From positions 2,170,001-2,234,000 of the forward strand of contig NZ_CP154857.1 of the NCBI RefSeq assembly GCF_039614715.1: 64,000 bases of DNA, written 5' to 3'. Below are positions 36,250-45,406 of this stretch, piece by piece. A model generated the notes under the pieces. It saw only the letters and a list, made by a program, of their open reading frames with translations. It was not told the DNA's origin and ran no database searches. Source of the DNA: Microbacterium sp. AZCO. GTDB taxonomy: Bacteria; Actinomycetota; Actinomycetes; Actinomycetales; Microbacteriaceae. A program made the translations under genes and the position numbers. The first letter of the stretch is position 1. Each line of letters starts with the position of its first letter.

Positions 36250-39200
36250 GATGTCGTCTGGTAGGCGCGCACCGTCACGGCGCGCCAGGGTCCGATGGGG
36301 TTGCCGCTCCACCTGGAGCCGACGGGCACGCTCTCGCCGCGCATGACGAGCGAAGCGGGGCCGACGGTCGCGTGCGCGCCGATGGCCGCGGCGGGGAGGA
36401 TGACGCTGTGGGGGCCGAGCGTCGCCCCGTCCTCGAGTTCGACGGTGTCCATGCTCATGATCCGATCATGGAACAGGTGCGTCTGCACGACGCACCCGCG
36501 GTTGACGGTCGATCCGTCGCCGAGGGTCACGAGATCGGGCTCGGGCAGCCAGTAGCTGTCGCACCAGACGCCACGGCCGATCTTGGCGCCGAGCGCCCGC
36601 AGCCACACCGCGAGAGCTGGTGTCCCCGCCGCGCTGCGCGCGAACCAGGGCGCCGCGACCATCTCGGTGAAGGTGTCGGACACCTCGGTGCGCCACACGA
36701 AGCTCGACCACAGCGGCTGCTCGCCTGCCCTGATGACGCCGACGAAGACCCACTTGGCGAAGACCGACACGAACGCCGCGACGGCCCCCGCCGCGAGCAT
36801 GACGACACCCGACAGCAGCACGGTCCAGACCGGGCCGACGGTGTTGAGGAGACCGGCGAATGCGAACAGCACGAGCAGCCCGATCGCACACGTGACGAAC
36901 ACCGGGATGAGCCGGCACAGCTCCCACAGCGCCCGCGCGATCCGCAGCCTCAGGGGCGGGTCGTACGTGCGGCTCTCGTCACCCGTGGCGGACTGGCGAC
37001 GCAGGCGCACAGCCGGCGAGCCGAGCCACGACGACCCCGCCTTGGCCTTGACGGGCGCCGACGACAGCACCGCGACGAGGCCGTCGCGTGGCACGCGGTG
37101 ACCGGGCGCGGCCATGCCGGAGTTGCCGAGGAAGGCGCGTTTGCCGATGCGCACGGCGCCGAGCCGCAGCCAGCCGGAGTGCAGCTCGTACGACGCCACC
37201 ATCGTGTCGTCGGCGAGGAAGGCACCGTCCTCGATCTTGGTCATCGACGGGATCAGCAGCACCGTCGACGCTTCGACGTCCTTGCCGACCTCCGCCCCGA
37301 GCATCCGCAGCCACACCGGCGTGAACAGGCTCGAGTACAGCGGGAAGAGGATCGTGCGCGCGGAGTCGAGCAGGCGCTCGATCGTCCACGCCTGCCAGCC
37401 CCGCCGGCTGCGGACGGGGAACGTTCCCTCCTCGAGCCCGAGCGACAGGAGGCGCACGAGCACGACGACCGCGAGGGCGAAGACGACGCCGACCGTCAGT
37501 GCGGCGGGGACGAGCCACACGAAGGCGGCGCCGAGCGCCGCGCCGAGCGTCGGCGAACCCTGCATGCCCTGGGCCAGCACGATCCCGCCGACGACGAACG
37601 AGGCGATCGGCAGCAGCGCGAGCAGGAGAGCGGATGCCGCATACCCCCACAGCCAGCGATGTCGGCGCGGCGGGCGCGTCTCGGGCCAGTCGCTCTCGAC
37701 GCCGCCCACGCGGACGGCGGGTGACCCGGCCCAGGACTGATCGGCGCGGACGCGTCCGAAGACGGCGGATCCGGGTGCGATGGAGGCGCGCTGCCCGATC
37801 CGGGTGCCGGGCGCGAGGGTGCTCCGCGCGCCGACGGTCGCATCGGCGCCCACGCGGACGCGGCCGATCCGCACGAGGTCGCCGTCGATCCAGTAGCCCG
37901 AGAGGTCGACCTCCGGCTCGATCGAGGCGCCGTCGCCGAGCTCCAGCATCCCCGTGATCGGCGGGATCGTGTGCATGTCGACGTCCCGCCCGATCTTCGC
38001 GCCGAGCGCCCGGGCGTAGTACGTGACCCAGGGCGCCCCGGCGAGACCGACGGCGTCGATCTGCTCGGCGATCTGCTCGGCGAGCCACAGTCGCAGGTGC
38101 ACCGTGCCGCCGCGCGCATAGTCGCCGGGGCGGAGCCCCGCGAGGAGGAGCCGAGCGGATGCCGCGGCCACCGCCATGCGGCCGAACGGCGTCGCGAAGA
38201 TCACGAGGCCCACGATCAGCACCCACCAGGGCGCCGACGGGAGCGACTCGAAGCCGGGGAACAGGTTGAGGATCGTGCCGGCCGTGACGAGATAGAGGAG
38301 CCACCGCACGCCGCTGAGGATGAACAGCGGCACGGCGGCGACCGTCTGAACCCATTGCGTCGTCCTCGGGGTGGGCGCCGGACGGCGGAACGTCGAGACG
38401 TCCTCGTCGGGAAGGAACGGGCCGAGCGCCTTGGCCATGGCGCCCAGACGCGGCACGTCGTAGATGTCGGCGACCGAGAACTCCGGAACGCGGGCGCGGA
38501 TGCGCGACACGAGCTGCGCCGCCGACAGCGACCCGCCGCCGAGGTCGAAGAAGTCGGCCTTGCGATCGGGCACCTGCAGCCCCAGCACCGCCTGCCACTG
38601 CTCCGCGAGCCACGCCTCAGCGGGGCTGAGTCCCGCCACCGGAACCTCGACACCCGGAAGCGGCCACGGCAGGGCGTTGCGGTCGACCTTGCCCGACGTG
38701 CGGACGGGCAGCTCGTCGACGACCGCGAGCAGAGGCACGACGGCGGCGGGAAGCACTTCGGCGAGCTCTGCGCGAGCGGCCGCGCGGTCGAACTCCCCGT
38801 CGACGACGAGGTATCCGACGAGCACGGGCACCCCCGCCTCGGTCGTCCGCACGGCGGCGGCGGCCGCCGTGACGGCGTCGAGGTCCTGCAGCGCCGACTC
38901 GACCTCGCCGAGCTCGATGCGGCGTCCGCCGACTTTCACCTGGTCGTCGGCGCGTCCGACGAAGACGAGTCCCTCGCGGTCGAAGCGGACGAGGTCGCCC
39001 GAGCGGTACGCCCGGTCCCACCCGAGCGTCGGCATCGGCGCGTACTTCTCGAGGTCCTTCGCCGCATCCAGATACCGCGCGAGGCCGACCCCGCCGATGA
39101 TGAGCTCGCCGACCTCGCCCTCCGCGACGCGCTCCCCGGCGCCGTCGACGACGGCGAGTGCCCAGCCGTCGAGCGGAAGGCCGATGCGCACGGGGGTCGA

Positions 39201-40184
39201 GCCGTCGAGAGGCGCGGCGCACGCGACGACCGTCGCCTCGGTCGGGCCGTAGGTGTTCCACACCTCGCGGCCCTCCGACGCGAGGCGCGCGGCGAGCTCG
39301 GGCGGGCAGGCCTCCCCGCCGAAGATGAGGAGGCGCACGTTCTCGATCGCGTCCGCCGGCCACATCGCGGCGAGCGTCGGCACCGTCGAGACGACGGTGA
39401 TCGACTGCCGGATGAGCCATGGGGCCAGGTCCTCGCCGGAGCGCACGAGGGCGCGCGGCGCCGGGACGAGACACGCGCCATGCCGCCACGCGAGCCACAT
39501 CTCCTCGCACGACGCGTCGAACGCGACCGACAGGCCCGCCAGGACGCGGTCCCCCGGGCCGACCGGGGCATCCTGGAGGAAGATCCGCGCCTCGGCGTCG
39601 ACGAACGCGGCGGCCGACAGGTGCGACACGGCGACGCCCTTCGGCACGCCGGTCGAGCCCGACGTGAAGATGATCCACGCGTCGTCGTCGACCATCGGCG
39701 GCGGCACGACCTCGAGGGCGTGGGTCGACGGGTGCGGATCTTCACCGTCGAAGAGCGGAGTGGATGCCTCCCCCGCTGCGCCGTCGACGAAGGGCGTGTA
39801 GGTGCCCGTGCCCGAGATGACGCCCGCGACGCGGGCCTCGCCGAAGACGAGGCGCGCCCGTTCGTCGGGATCGTCGGCGTCGACCGGCACATACGCGGCA
39901 CCCGCCGCGAGGATTCCGAGGATGGAGAGGTAGAGCTCCTTGGAACCCGACGGGACGCGTACCCCCACGCGGTCGCCGCGCCGCACGCCCGCGGCGTGGA
40001 GCCCGGCCGCCGTGCGGCCCACGCGGGCCATCAGCTCGCGGTAGCTGAGCGCCCCCGAGCCGTCATCGATGGCGGACGCCTCGGGATGCCGCGCCGTGGT
40101 GTCGCGGAGGATGTCGACGAGCGTGCGAGGCGACGGTGCCTGCGCCGTGCGATCGAGTGCGCTCTGCGCGATCGCGACGGACAC
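36246..40184 (-). CDS. Pls/PosA-family membrane NRPS, epsilon-poly-L-lysine synthetase-like
   Basis: A 1312-residue single-module synthetase predicted to link one amino acid into a homopolymer at the membrane. Order: adenylation domain (about 20-510) with IIFTSGSTGVPKG, NTYGPTEATV, YRSGDLV and the A10 lysine Lys499; carrier domain with DLGGGS, Ser552 (about 525-590); then paired membrane helices (about 611-682, 845-913 and 1090-1160) alternating with three left-handed beta-helix domains (about 725-825, 955-1065 and 1205-1305). Streptomyces Pls (1319 residues) has the same order. By alignment to GrsA the pocket is Asp223, Ala224, Glu227, Ser266, Ile287, Gly289, Thr311, Val319, Val320, Lys499, lysine-like. 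There is no condensation or thioesterase domain. GTG 40184 lies 1 base after the previous stop. Confidence 0.93.
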   Translation of the reverse strand: MSVAIAQSALDRTAQAPSPRTLVDILRDTTARHPEASAIDDGSGALSYRELMARVGRTAAGLHAAGVRRGDRVGVRVPSGSKELYLSILGILAAGAAYVPVDADDPDERARLVFGEARVAGVISGTGTYTPFVDGAAGEASTPLFDGEDPHPSTHALEVVPPPMVDDDAWIIFTSGSTGVPKGVAVSHLSAAAFVDAEARIFLQDAPVGPGDRVLAGLSVAFDASCEEMWLAWRHGACLVPAPRALVRSGEDLAPWLIRQSITVVSTVPTLAAMWPADAIENVRLLIFGGEACPPELAARLASEGREVWNTYGPTEATVVACAAPLDGSTPVRIGLPLDGWALAVVDGAGERVAEGEVGELIIGGVGLARYLDAAKDLEKYAPMPTLGWDRAYRSGDLVRFDREGLVFVGRADDQVKVGGRRIELGEVESALQDLDAVTAAAAAVRTTEAGVPVLVGYLVVDGEFDRAAARAELAEVLPAAVVPLLAVVDELPVRTSGKVDRNALPWPLPGVEVPVAGLSPAEAWLAEQWQAVLGLQVPDRKADFFDLGGGSLSAAQLVSRIRARVPEFSVADIYDVPRLGAMAKALGPFLPDEDVSTFRRPAPTPRTTQWVQTVAAVPLFILSGVRWLLYLVTAGTILNLFPGFESLPSAPWWVLIVGLVIFATPFGRMAVAAASARLLLAGLRPGDYARGGTVHLRLWLAEQIAEQIDAVGLAGAPWVTYYARALGAKIGRDVDMHTIPPITGMLELGDGASIEPEVDLSGYWIDGDLVRIGRVRVGADATVGARSTLAPGTRIGQRASIAPGSAVFGRVRADQSWAGSPAVRVGGVESDWPETRPPRRHRWLWGYAASALLLALLPIASFVVGGIVLAQGMQGSPTLGAALGAAFVWLVPAALTVGVVFALAVVVLVRLLSLGLEEGTFPVRSRRGWQAWTIERLLDSARTILFPLYSSLFTPVWLRMLGAEVGKDVEASTVLLIPSMTKIEDGAFLADDTMVASYELHSGWLRLGAVRIGKRAFLGNSGMAAPGHRVPRDGLVAVLSSAPVKAKAGSSWLGSPAVRLRRQSATGDESRTYDPPLRLRIARALWELCRLIPVFVTCAIGLLVLFAFAGLLNTVGPVWTVLLSGVVMLAAGAVAAFVSVFAKWVFVGVIRAGEQPLWSSFVWRTEVSDTFTEMVAAPWFARSAAGTPALAVWLRALGAKIGRGVWCDSYWLPEPDLVTLGDGSTVNRGCVVQTHLFHDRIMSMDTVELEDGATLGPHSVILPAAAIGAHATVGPASLVMRGESVPVGSRWSGNPIGPWRAVTVRAYQTTS

Positions 40185-40185
40185 G

Positions 40186-40971
40186 TCAGGACAGCAGCTC
40201 GATGAGCTGCGCCTTCGTCAGGCGCGAATAGCCCGTGCGGCCCGCCTCGCGGGCACGACCGCGCAGGTCGACGACCGAGAGCGCCTCGAGGTCGACCGTC
40301 GGGGCCGGGGCCTTCGCGCGGGGGCGGCGAGCACGCGGGGGTGCGGCAGCCGCCGCGACCGGGGTCTCCTCCGGGGCGGCGGAGGCGGCCTCCGGCACGT
40401 CCTCCGGCTCGGCGGGCGCAGCCGCGGCAGGGCTCTCGTCGCCGTCGGGCTCGATCTCGATGACGGCCTCGACGAGCTGCAGGTCATCCTGACCGGCGCC
40501 CTCGAGCGCCTCTTCGATGATCTCGTAGACCTCGTCGTCGATGATCACGACGGCCTCGGCATCCGTCGACGCGTTCTTCGGCGCGTTCGTGCCCGCGGCC
40601 TTCTTCCCGGCCTTCTTTTCGGCCTTCTTCTTCTCGGCCTTCTCCGCGGCCTTCCGCGCGGCAGCCTTCTCGGCGGCCTTCTTCTCGGCCTTGGCCGCCG
40701 CCTTCTTCTGGTCCTTCGCGAGCGCCGACTCCGCGATCGTCAGCGCGCGGTCGGTCGCCCTCTCGGCGCGCTTCGCGACCCGCTTGGGGTGCTTGCGGAC
40801 GGCCTTCTTCGAGACGTCGGACGCGTCCTTCGCGTCGGCGGCCGCCTCCCGGAGCTTCTTGGCGGGCTTGGCGGGAAGGGTCTTGGACACCTGCTTCGCG
40901 AACTTGGCCGCGGACGCGGCATCCTCCAGCGCGGCAAGGGCTTTGCGCTCGGGCTTCGTCGTCTTGGGCAT
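40186..40971 (-). CDS. Lys/Ala-rich chromatin-like protein with Rho-N/SAP-like tail
   Basis: A 261-residue low-complexity protein. Residues about 15-135 are Lys/Ala-rich (KKAAAKAEKKAAEKAAARK), like histone H1-type nucleoid proteins. An acidic stretch follows (VVIIDDEVYEIIEEALEGAG, then EIEPDGDESPA), then a Pro/Ala linker with RARRPRAKAPAP. It ends in a small folded unit, LEALSVVDLRGRAREAG to LTKAQLIELLS, resembling the Rho N-terminal/SAP nucleic-acid fold. ATG 40971 has AAGG 8 bases upstream. Its stop is one base before the NRPS start (TGA-C-GTG), so the two are co-translated. DNA or RNA binding is inferred from composition. Confidence 0.82.
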   Translation of the reverse strand: MPKTTKPERKALAALEDAASAAKFAKQVSKTLPAKPAKKLREAAADAKDASDVSKKAVRKHPKRVAKRAERATDRALTIAESALAKDQKKAAAKAEKKAAEKAAARKAAEKAEKKKAEKKAGKKAAGTNAPKNASTDAEAVVIIDDEVYEIIEEALEGAGQDDLQLVEAVIEIEPDGDESPAAAAPAEPEDVPEAASAAPEETPVAAAAAPPRARRPRAKAPAPTVDLEALSVVDLRGRAREAGRTGYSRLTKAQLIELLS

Positions 40972-41032
40972 GGCACACACCTTATCCATCACCGGTTGAC
41001 CGCTCTATTCGCACACATGCAGGCCGAGGCCC

Positions 41033-41050
41033 GTTCACCTCCCGTTCACC
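41033..41050 (+). promoter_or_regulatory. PHO box before pstS
   Basis: Two identical GTTCACC repeats at 41033-41039 and 41044-41050, exactly 11 bases apart, are a textbook PHO box for PhoP/RegX3-type regulators, about 91 bases before the pstS start. The rest of 40972-41140 has no other recognised element. Confidence 0.85.
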
Positions 41051-41140
41051 GTCGTGGCTCCATCGCTTAAGAGTCGCTGTCTACCGTCTGGGAGAACCCT
41101 GCACCGGGTTCGACAATCCCGAAACCCGGAGGATCACACA

Positions 41141-42277
41141 GTGAAGATCTCTCGCATCGCCCAGGTGGGCGCTGTCGTCGCTGTCGCCGCTCTCGCCCTC
41201 GCCGGCTGCTCGTCCAACTCGGACGCCGGCAGCGGCGGCACCGCCAGCAGCTCGACGCCGACCCCCACCGACACCGCCGTCACCTTCGCGGTCGACCCGA
41301 GCCTCAAGGGCACGATCACCGCCGGTGGCTCGAGCGCTCAGGCGAACGCGCAGGCTGCCTGGACGGCTGCCTACAACGCCCAGGTCGCGGGCGTCACGAT
41401 CAACTACGACAAGTCGCAGGGCTCGGGGGGTGGCGTCACCAACTTCCTCAGCGGCGCCTACGACTTCGCCGGCTCCGACGCTCCCCTCAACGCCGACCAG
41501 ACCACGCAGTCGGCGGCGCTGTGCACCGAGGGCGGCCTCAACATCCCCGTCTACCTCGACGGCGTGGCCATCATCTTCAACATCCCCGGCGTCACGAGCC
41601 TCAAGCTCAGCGGTGCGACGATCGCGAAGATCTTCAACCTGCAGATCACCGACTGGTCCGACCCGGCGATCACGGAAGACAACGGCACGGCCCTCCCCGC
41701 CGGCGCCATCACGACGGTCGCGCGCTCGGACGGCTCGGGCACGACGCAGAACTTCACCAACTACCTCGCCGCGACGCAGGCCGCCGACTGGCCCTACCCC
41801 GCCGGCAAGGACTGGCCGGTCCAGGGCAACGTCTCGAAGCAGAAGGGCGGTTCGGGCGTCGTCCAGACCGTTCAGGCCGGCGCCGGCACCATCGGCTACG
41901 CCGACCACTCGGCCATCGGCACGCTCCCCTCGGCGGAGATCATCCAGGACGGCACCGCCATCGCCTTCAGCCCCGAGGCCGTCTCGGCGACCTTCGAGGC
42001 CGCAGCCGTCCCGGCGCCCAACGGCGTCACGGGCGACCTGTCGCAGAGCTTCGACTACTCGAAGCTGACCGCCGACACCTACCCGATCCCGCTGGTCTCC
42101 TACGCGATCCTCTGCTCGACCTTCAAGGACTCGGCGCAGGCGAAGCTCGCGACCAACTACCTCGGCTTCGTGACGAGCACGGTCGGCCAGGAGGTCGCCG
42201 TGAAGAACGCCGGCTCCGCCGCCCTGCCCAGCTCGATCCTCGAGCAGGCGCAGGAGACGCTCGCCAGCATCAAGTAA
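41141..42277 (+). CDS. pstS: Phosphate ABC transporter, substrate-binding lipoprotein PstS
   Basis: Captures inorganic phosphate outside the membrane. The 378-residue precursor has the lipoprotein signal VKISRIAQVGAVVAVAALA with lipobox ALAGC (Cys near residue 24) and a short Ser/Gly/Thr linker. The phosphate loops are conserved: TAGGSSAQANAQ, GSGGGVTNF, GSDAPL and ARSDGSGTTQNF. GTG 41141 follows GGAGGA. It is first in pstSCAB and follows a perfect PHO box; a large hairpin separates it from pstC. Confidence 0.96.
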   Translation: MKISRIAQVGAVVAVAALALAGCSSNSDAGSGGTASSSTPTPTDTAVTFAVDPSLKGTITAGGSSAQANAQAAWTAAYNAQVAGVTINYDKSQGSGGGVTNFLSGAYDFAGSDAPLNADQTTQSAALCTEGGLNIPVYLDGVAIIFNIPGVTSLKLSGATIAKIFNLQITDWSDPAITEDNGTALPAGAITTVARSDGSGTTQNFTNYLAATQAADWPYPAGKDWPVQGNVSKQKGGSGVVQTVQAGAGTIGYADHSAIGTLPSAEIIQDGTAIAFSPEAVSATFEAAAVPAPNGVTGDLSQSFDYSKLTADTYPIPLVSYAILCSTFKDSAQAKLATNYLGFVTSTVGQEVAVKNAGSAALPSSILEQAQETLASIK

Positions 42278-42306
42278 TCCCACAGGGGCAGCCGCGCCCC
42301 GCAGCC

Positions 42307-42346
42307 GGTCTGCCCCGCCCGAGACGATGCTCGGGCGGGGCAGACC
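42307..42346 (+). terminator. Intercistronic hairpin between pstS and pstC
   Basis: A perfect 17-bp stem (GGTCTGCCCCGCCCGAG with CTCGGGCGGGGCAGACC) with a 6-base loop, 30 bases after the pstS stop, no U-run. It probably ends most transcripts or protects the pstS mRNA so that binding protein exceeds permease. Nothing else is seen in 42278-42468. Confidence 0.75.
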
Positions 42347-42468
42347 CAGGCTCAGGACCAGGCAGCCCCTCCCGCCGATCCGCGAGGACCGGCATCCCGC
42401 ACCAGAATCTCGCCCATCTCATCGCCCGAATGAGGAACCGAGCCGATGCGAAATCCCGAGGAACGCAC

Positions 42469-43491
42469 ATGACCAGCGCGACCGCCACCCAGACGCCGCC
42501 GCCGACCAAGAAGCGGCTCAAGCGCCGCGCGGGAGACTCCGTCTTCCTGGGGCTGTCGACCGCCTCCGCGGTGTCGATCCTCGTGATCCTCGCCGGCGTC
42601 GCGATCTTCCTCATCCTCCGCGGCCTTCCGGCGATCACGGCCAACTGGGCGGACAACCCGTCGCTCAGCGCCATCCAGAACCCCGCGCAGGTGCCCTGGA
42701 CGAGCTTCTGGGAGTATGTCGGACCGCTCCTCTGGGGAAGCATCTGGGCCGCCCTCATCGCGATGGTGCTCGGCACGCCGGTCGCCATCGGCGTCGCCCT
42801 CTTCATCTCGCACTACGCGCCTCGCCGTCTGGCGAGCGCGCTCGGCTACGTGATCGACCTGCTGGCCGCCGTGCCGTCCATCGTCTTCGGCCTCTGGGGC
42901 ATCATCGTGATCCGCCCCCTGCTGCTCCCGCTGTCCGACTTCCTGAGCACCTACTTCGGCTGGATCCCGCTCTTCGAGGGACCCGTGTCGTCCACCGGAT
43001 CGACGATGCTCGCCGGTGGCGTCGTGCTCGCCATCATGATCCTCCCGATCGTCACCTCGATCACCCGCGAGATCTTCCTCCAAACGCCGCGCCTCAATGA
43101 GGAGGCGGCACTCGCCCTCGGCGCCACGCGCTGGGAGATGATCCGCCTCGCGGTGCTGCCGTATGCGCGCAGCGGCATGGTGTCGGCCACGCTGCTCGGC
43201 CTGGGTCGCGCACTCGGTGAGACGATGGCCATCGCGCTCATCATCTCGCCCTCGATCATCTACTCGGTCAAGCTCCTCACCGACGGCTACAACTCGCAGA
43301 CGATCGCGGCCAACATCGCGCTGAACTTCCCGATCTCCGACGACATCCAGCGCTCGGCGCTCGTCGGCACGGGCCTCATGCTCTTCGTCATCTCCTTCGG
43401 CGTCAACATCCTCGCCCGCTGGATCGTCGGCCGGTCCGGCCCCGCGGCGACGCGAAAGCCGAAGCGTCGCAAGGAAGGAGCGGCGGCGTGA
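42469..43491 (+). CDS. pstC: Phosphate ABC transporter permease PstC
   Basis: A 340-residue inner-membrane permease with six or seven helices. The ABC-coupling EAA loop is NEEAALALGATRWEMIRLAVLP, cut here as EEAALALGATRWEMIRLAVL; the helix after it includes GMVSATLLGLGRALGETMAI, with the conserved Arg and Glu of the phosphate pathway. ATG 42469 follows GAGGA by 7 bases. Its stop overlaps the pstA start by 4 bases (GTGA). Confidence 0.95.
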   Translation: MTSATATQTPPPTKKRLKRRAGDSVFLGLSTASAVSILVILAGVAIFLILRGLPAITANWADNPSLSAIQNPAQVPWTSFWEYVGPLLWGSIWAALIAMVLGTPVAIGVALFISHYAPRRLASALGYVIDLLAAVPSIVFGLWGIIVIRPLLLPLSDFLSTYFGWIPLFEGPVSSTGSTMLAGGVVLAIMILPIVTSITREIFLQTPRLNEEAALALGATRWEMIRLAVLPYARSGMVSATLLGLGRALGETMAIALIISPSIIYSVKLLTDGYNSQTIAANIALNFPISDDIQRSALVGTGLMLFVISFGVNILARWIVGRSGPAATRKPKRRKEGAAA

Positions 43492-44597
43492 CCATGACCC
43501 CGCAGCTGCGCGCCCCCGAGACCGCCCCCGCGGCGAGCTCCTCCCTCAAGAGTGGACGGCTCCCCCGCTTCGTCGAGCCGATCTTCGCCGTCGGCTCGGC
43601 CGCCCTGATGGCCGCGGTCGTCTTCCTCCTGACGCAGGATTTCCCGGTGGGCCTCTGGCTCTTCCTCACGGCGATCCTCTACCTGATCGTCATCGCCATC
43701 GCGTCCTCGATCGTCGAGAACCGGCGCAAGGCCACCGACCGGGTCGTGCGCGGCCTCGTGATCTGCGCCTTCCTCCTCGCGGTCATCCCGCTCGTCTCGG
43801 CGCTCGTGACCGTCATCGTGCAGGGCGCCGCGGTCGTGAACTGGCAGTTCATCACGAGCGTGGGCGGAACGCAGTTCAACCCCGAGACGCTCGAGGTCAC
43901 CTACCAGCCGGGCGCCCTCCAGGCAATCGTCGGCACGCTCATCATCACGGGCATCGCCACGCTCATCTCGGTGCCGATCGGCATCATGACGGCGGTCTAC
44001 CTCGTCGAGTACGCGCAACCGAACAACCCGCTGCGCCGCGCCATCACGTTCCTCGTCGACGTCATGACCGGCATCCCGTCGATCGTCGCGGGTCTGTTCG
44101 CGTTCTCGCTGTTCTCGCTCATCGTCGGACCGAAGGCGTTCTCCGGCTTCTCGGCATCCATCGCCCTGTGCGTCCTGATGATCCCGATCGTCGTGCGCTC
44201 CACGGAGGAGATGCTGCGGCTCGTGCCGAACGAGCTCCGCGAGGCGGCGTTCGCCCTCGGCGTGCCGCGGTCGCGCACGATCATCCGCGTCGTGCTGCGC
44301 ACGGCCGCGAGCGGCATCGTGACCGGCGTCGTCCTCGCGATCGCCCGCATCATCGGCGAGACCGCCCCGATCTTCATCGCGGCCAGCTACACCGACGCGC
44401 TCAACCTCAACCCGTTCAACGGTCCGATGCAGACGCTCGCCGTCATGGCGTACACGAACTACAGCTTCCCGACGACCGACATCGCCGCCTCGCAGGCACA
44501 GGCGTGGGGCGCGGCGCTGCTGCTCGTCATCCTCATCGTGATCTTCAACTTCATCGCCCGCATCATCGCGACCGTGTTCGCGCCGAAGACCCGCTAG
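43488..44597 (+). CDS. pstA: Phosphate ABC transporter permease PstA
   Basis: A 369-residue membrane permease, partner of PstC. It has about eight helices, two of them N-terminal extras ([17 protein letters not shown] and [18 protein letters not shown]), then the conserved core with the EAA loop [20 protein letters not shown] and [17 protein letters not shown] 43488 overlaps the pstC stop. The extra N-terminal helices are common in actinobacterial PstA. Confidence 0.95.
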   Translation: MTMTPQLRAPETAPAASSSLKSGRLPRFVEPIFAVGSAALMAAVVFLLTQDFPVGLWLFLTAILYLIVIAIASSIVENRRKATDRVVRGLVICAFLLAVIPLVSALVTVIVQGAAVVNWQFITSVGGTQFNPETLEVTYQPGALQAIVGTLIITGIATLISVPIGIMTAVYLVEYAQPNNPLRRAITFLVDVMTGIPSIVAGLFAFSLFSLIVGPKAFSGFSASIALCVLMIPIVVRSTEEMLRLVPNELREAAFALGVPRSRTIIRVVLRTAASGIVTGVVLAIARIIGETAPIFIAASYTDALNLNPFNGPMQTLAVMAYTNYSFPTTDIAASQAQAWGAALLLVILIVIFNFIARIIATVFAPKTR

Positions 44598-44610
44598 AAA
44601 GGCACCTCAC

Positions 44611-45390
44611 GTGTCCAAGAGCATCGACGTCAACGACCTCAACGTCTACTACAGCGACTTCCTCGCCGTCGAAGGCGTCTCCATGGAGATCGCCCCCCGC
44701 TCGGTGACGGCGTTCATCGGCCCGTCCGGCTGCGGCAAGTCGACCTTCCTTCGCACGCTCAACCGCATGCACGAAGTCATCCCCGGCGCACACGTGAAGG
44801 GTGAGGTCTTCGTCGACGGCGAGAATCTGTACGCGCCGGGCGTCGACCCCGTGCTCGTGCGTCGCCAGGTCGGCATGGTGTTCCAGCGCCCCAATCCGTT
44901 CCCCACGATGTCGATCAAGGAGAACGTGCTCGCGGGGGTCAAGCTCAACAACAAGCGCATCTCCAAGACCGACGCCGACGACCTCGTCGAGAAGTCGCTG
45001 CGCGGCGCCAACCTCTGGAACGAGGTCAAGGACCGCCTCGACAAGCCGGGCGCCGGGCTCTCCGGCGGACAGCAGCAGCGCCTCTGCATCGCACGGGCCA
45101 TCGCCGTCTCCCCCGACGTGCTGCTGATGGACGAGCCCTGCTCCGCGCTCGACCCCATCTCGACGCTCGCGATCGAGGACCTCATCGAGGAGCTCAAGAG
45201 CGACTACACGATTGTCATCGTGACCCACAACATGCAGCAGGCCTCGCGCGTGAGCGACAAGACGGCGTTCTTCAACATCGCCGGCACGGGCAAGCCCGGC
45301 AAGCTCATCGAGTACGCCGACACCCCGACGATCTTCACCGCGCCGTCCGTGCAGGCGACCGAGGACTACGTGTCGGGTCGCTTCGGATAA
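44611..45390 (+). CDS. pstB: Phosphate ABC transporter ATPase PstB
   Basis: The 259-residue motor subunit of the phosphate importer. Walker [10 protein letters not shown] (about 33-41), signature LSGGQQQR, Walker [13 protein letters not shown] and the switch His in IVTHNMQQA are intact. GTG 44611 follows GAAAGG by 9 bases. It is the last gene of pstSCAB; phoU, usually next, is at 24.7 kb instead. Confidence 0.97.
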   Translation: MSKSIDVNDLNVYYSDFLAVEGVSMEIAPRSVTAFIGPSGCGKSTFLRTLNRMHEVIPGAHVKGEVFVDGENLYAPGVDPVLVRRQVGMVFQRPNPFPTMSIKENVLAGVKLNNKRISKTDADDLVEKSLRGANLWNEVKDRLDKPGAGLSGGQQQRLCIARAIAVSPDVLLMDEPCSALDPISTLAIEDLIEELKSDYTIVIVTHNMQQASRVSDKTAFFNIAGTGKPGKLIEYADTPTIFTAPSVQATEDYVSGRFG

Positions 45391-45406
45391 GCCCTCAGGG
45401 GCTGGA

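Noticed and set aside
36246..40184. Ordinary multi-module NRPS or acyl-CoA ligase
   Set aside because: There is only one adenylation and one carrier domain, no condensation or thioesterase domain, and the C-terminal half is membrane helices plus beta-helix repeats.
41141..45390. phoU missing from the pst operon as a sign of rearrangement
   Set aside because: phoU next to senX3-regX3 and away from pst is normal in many actinobacteria.
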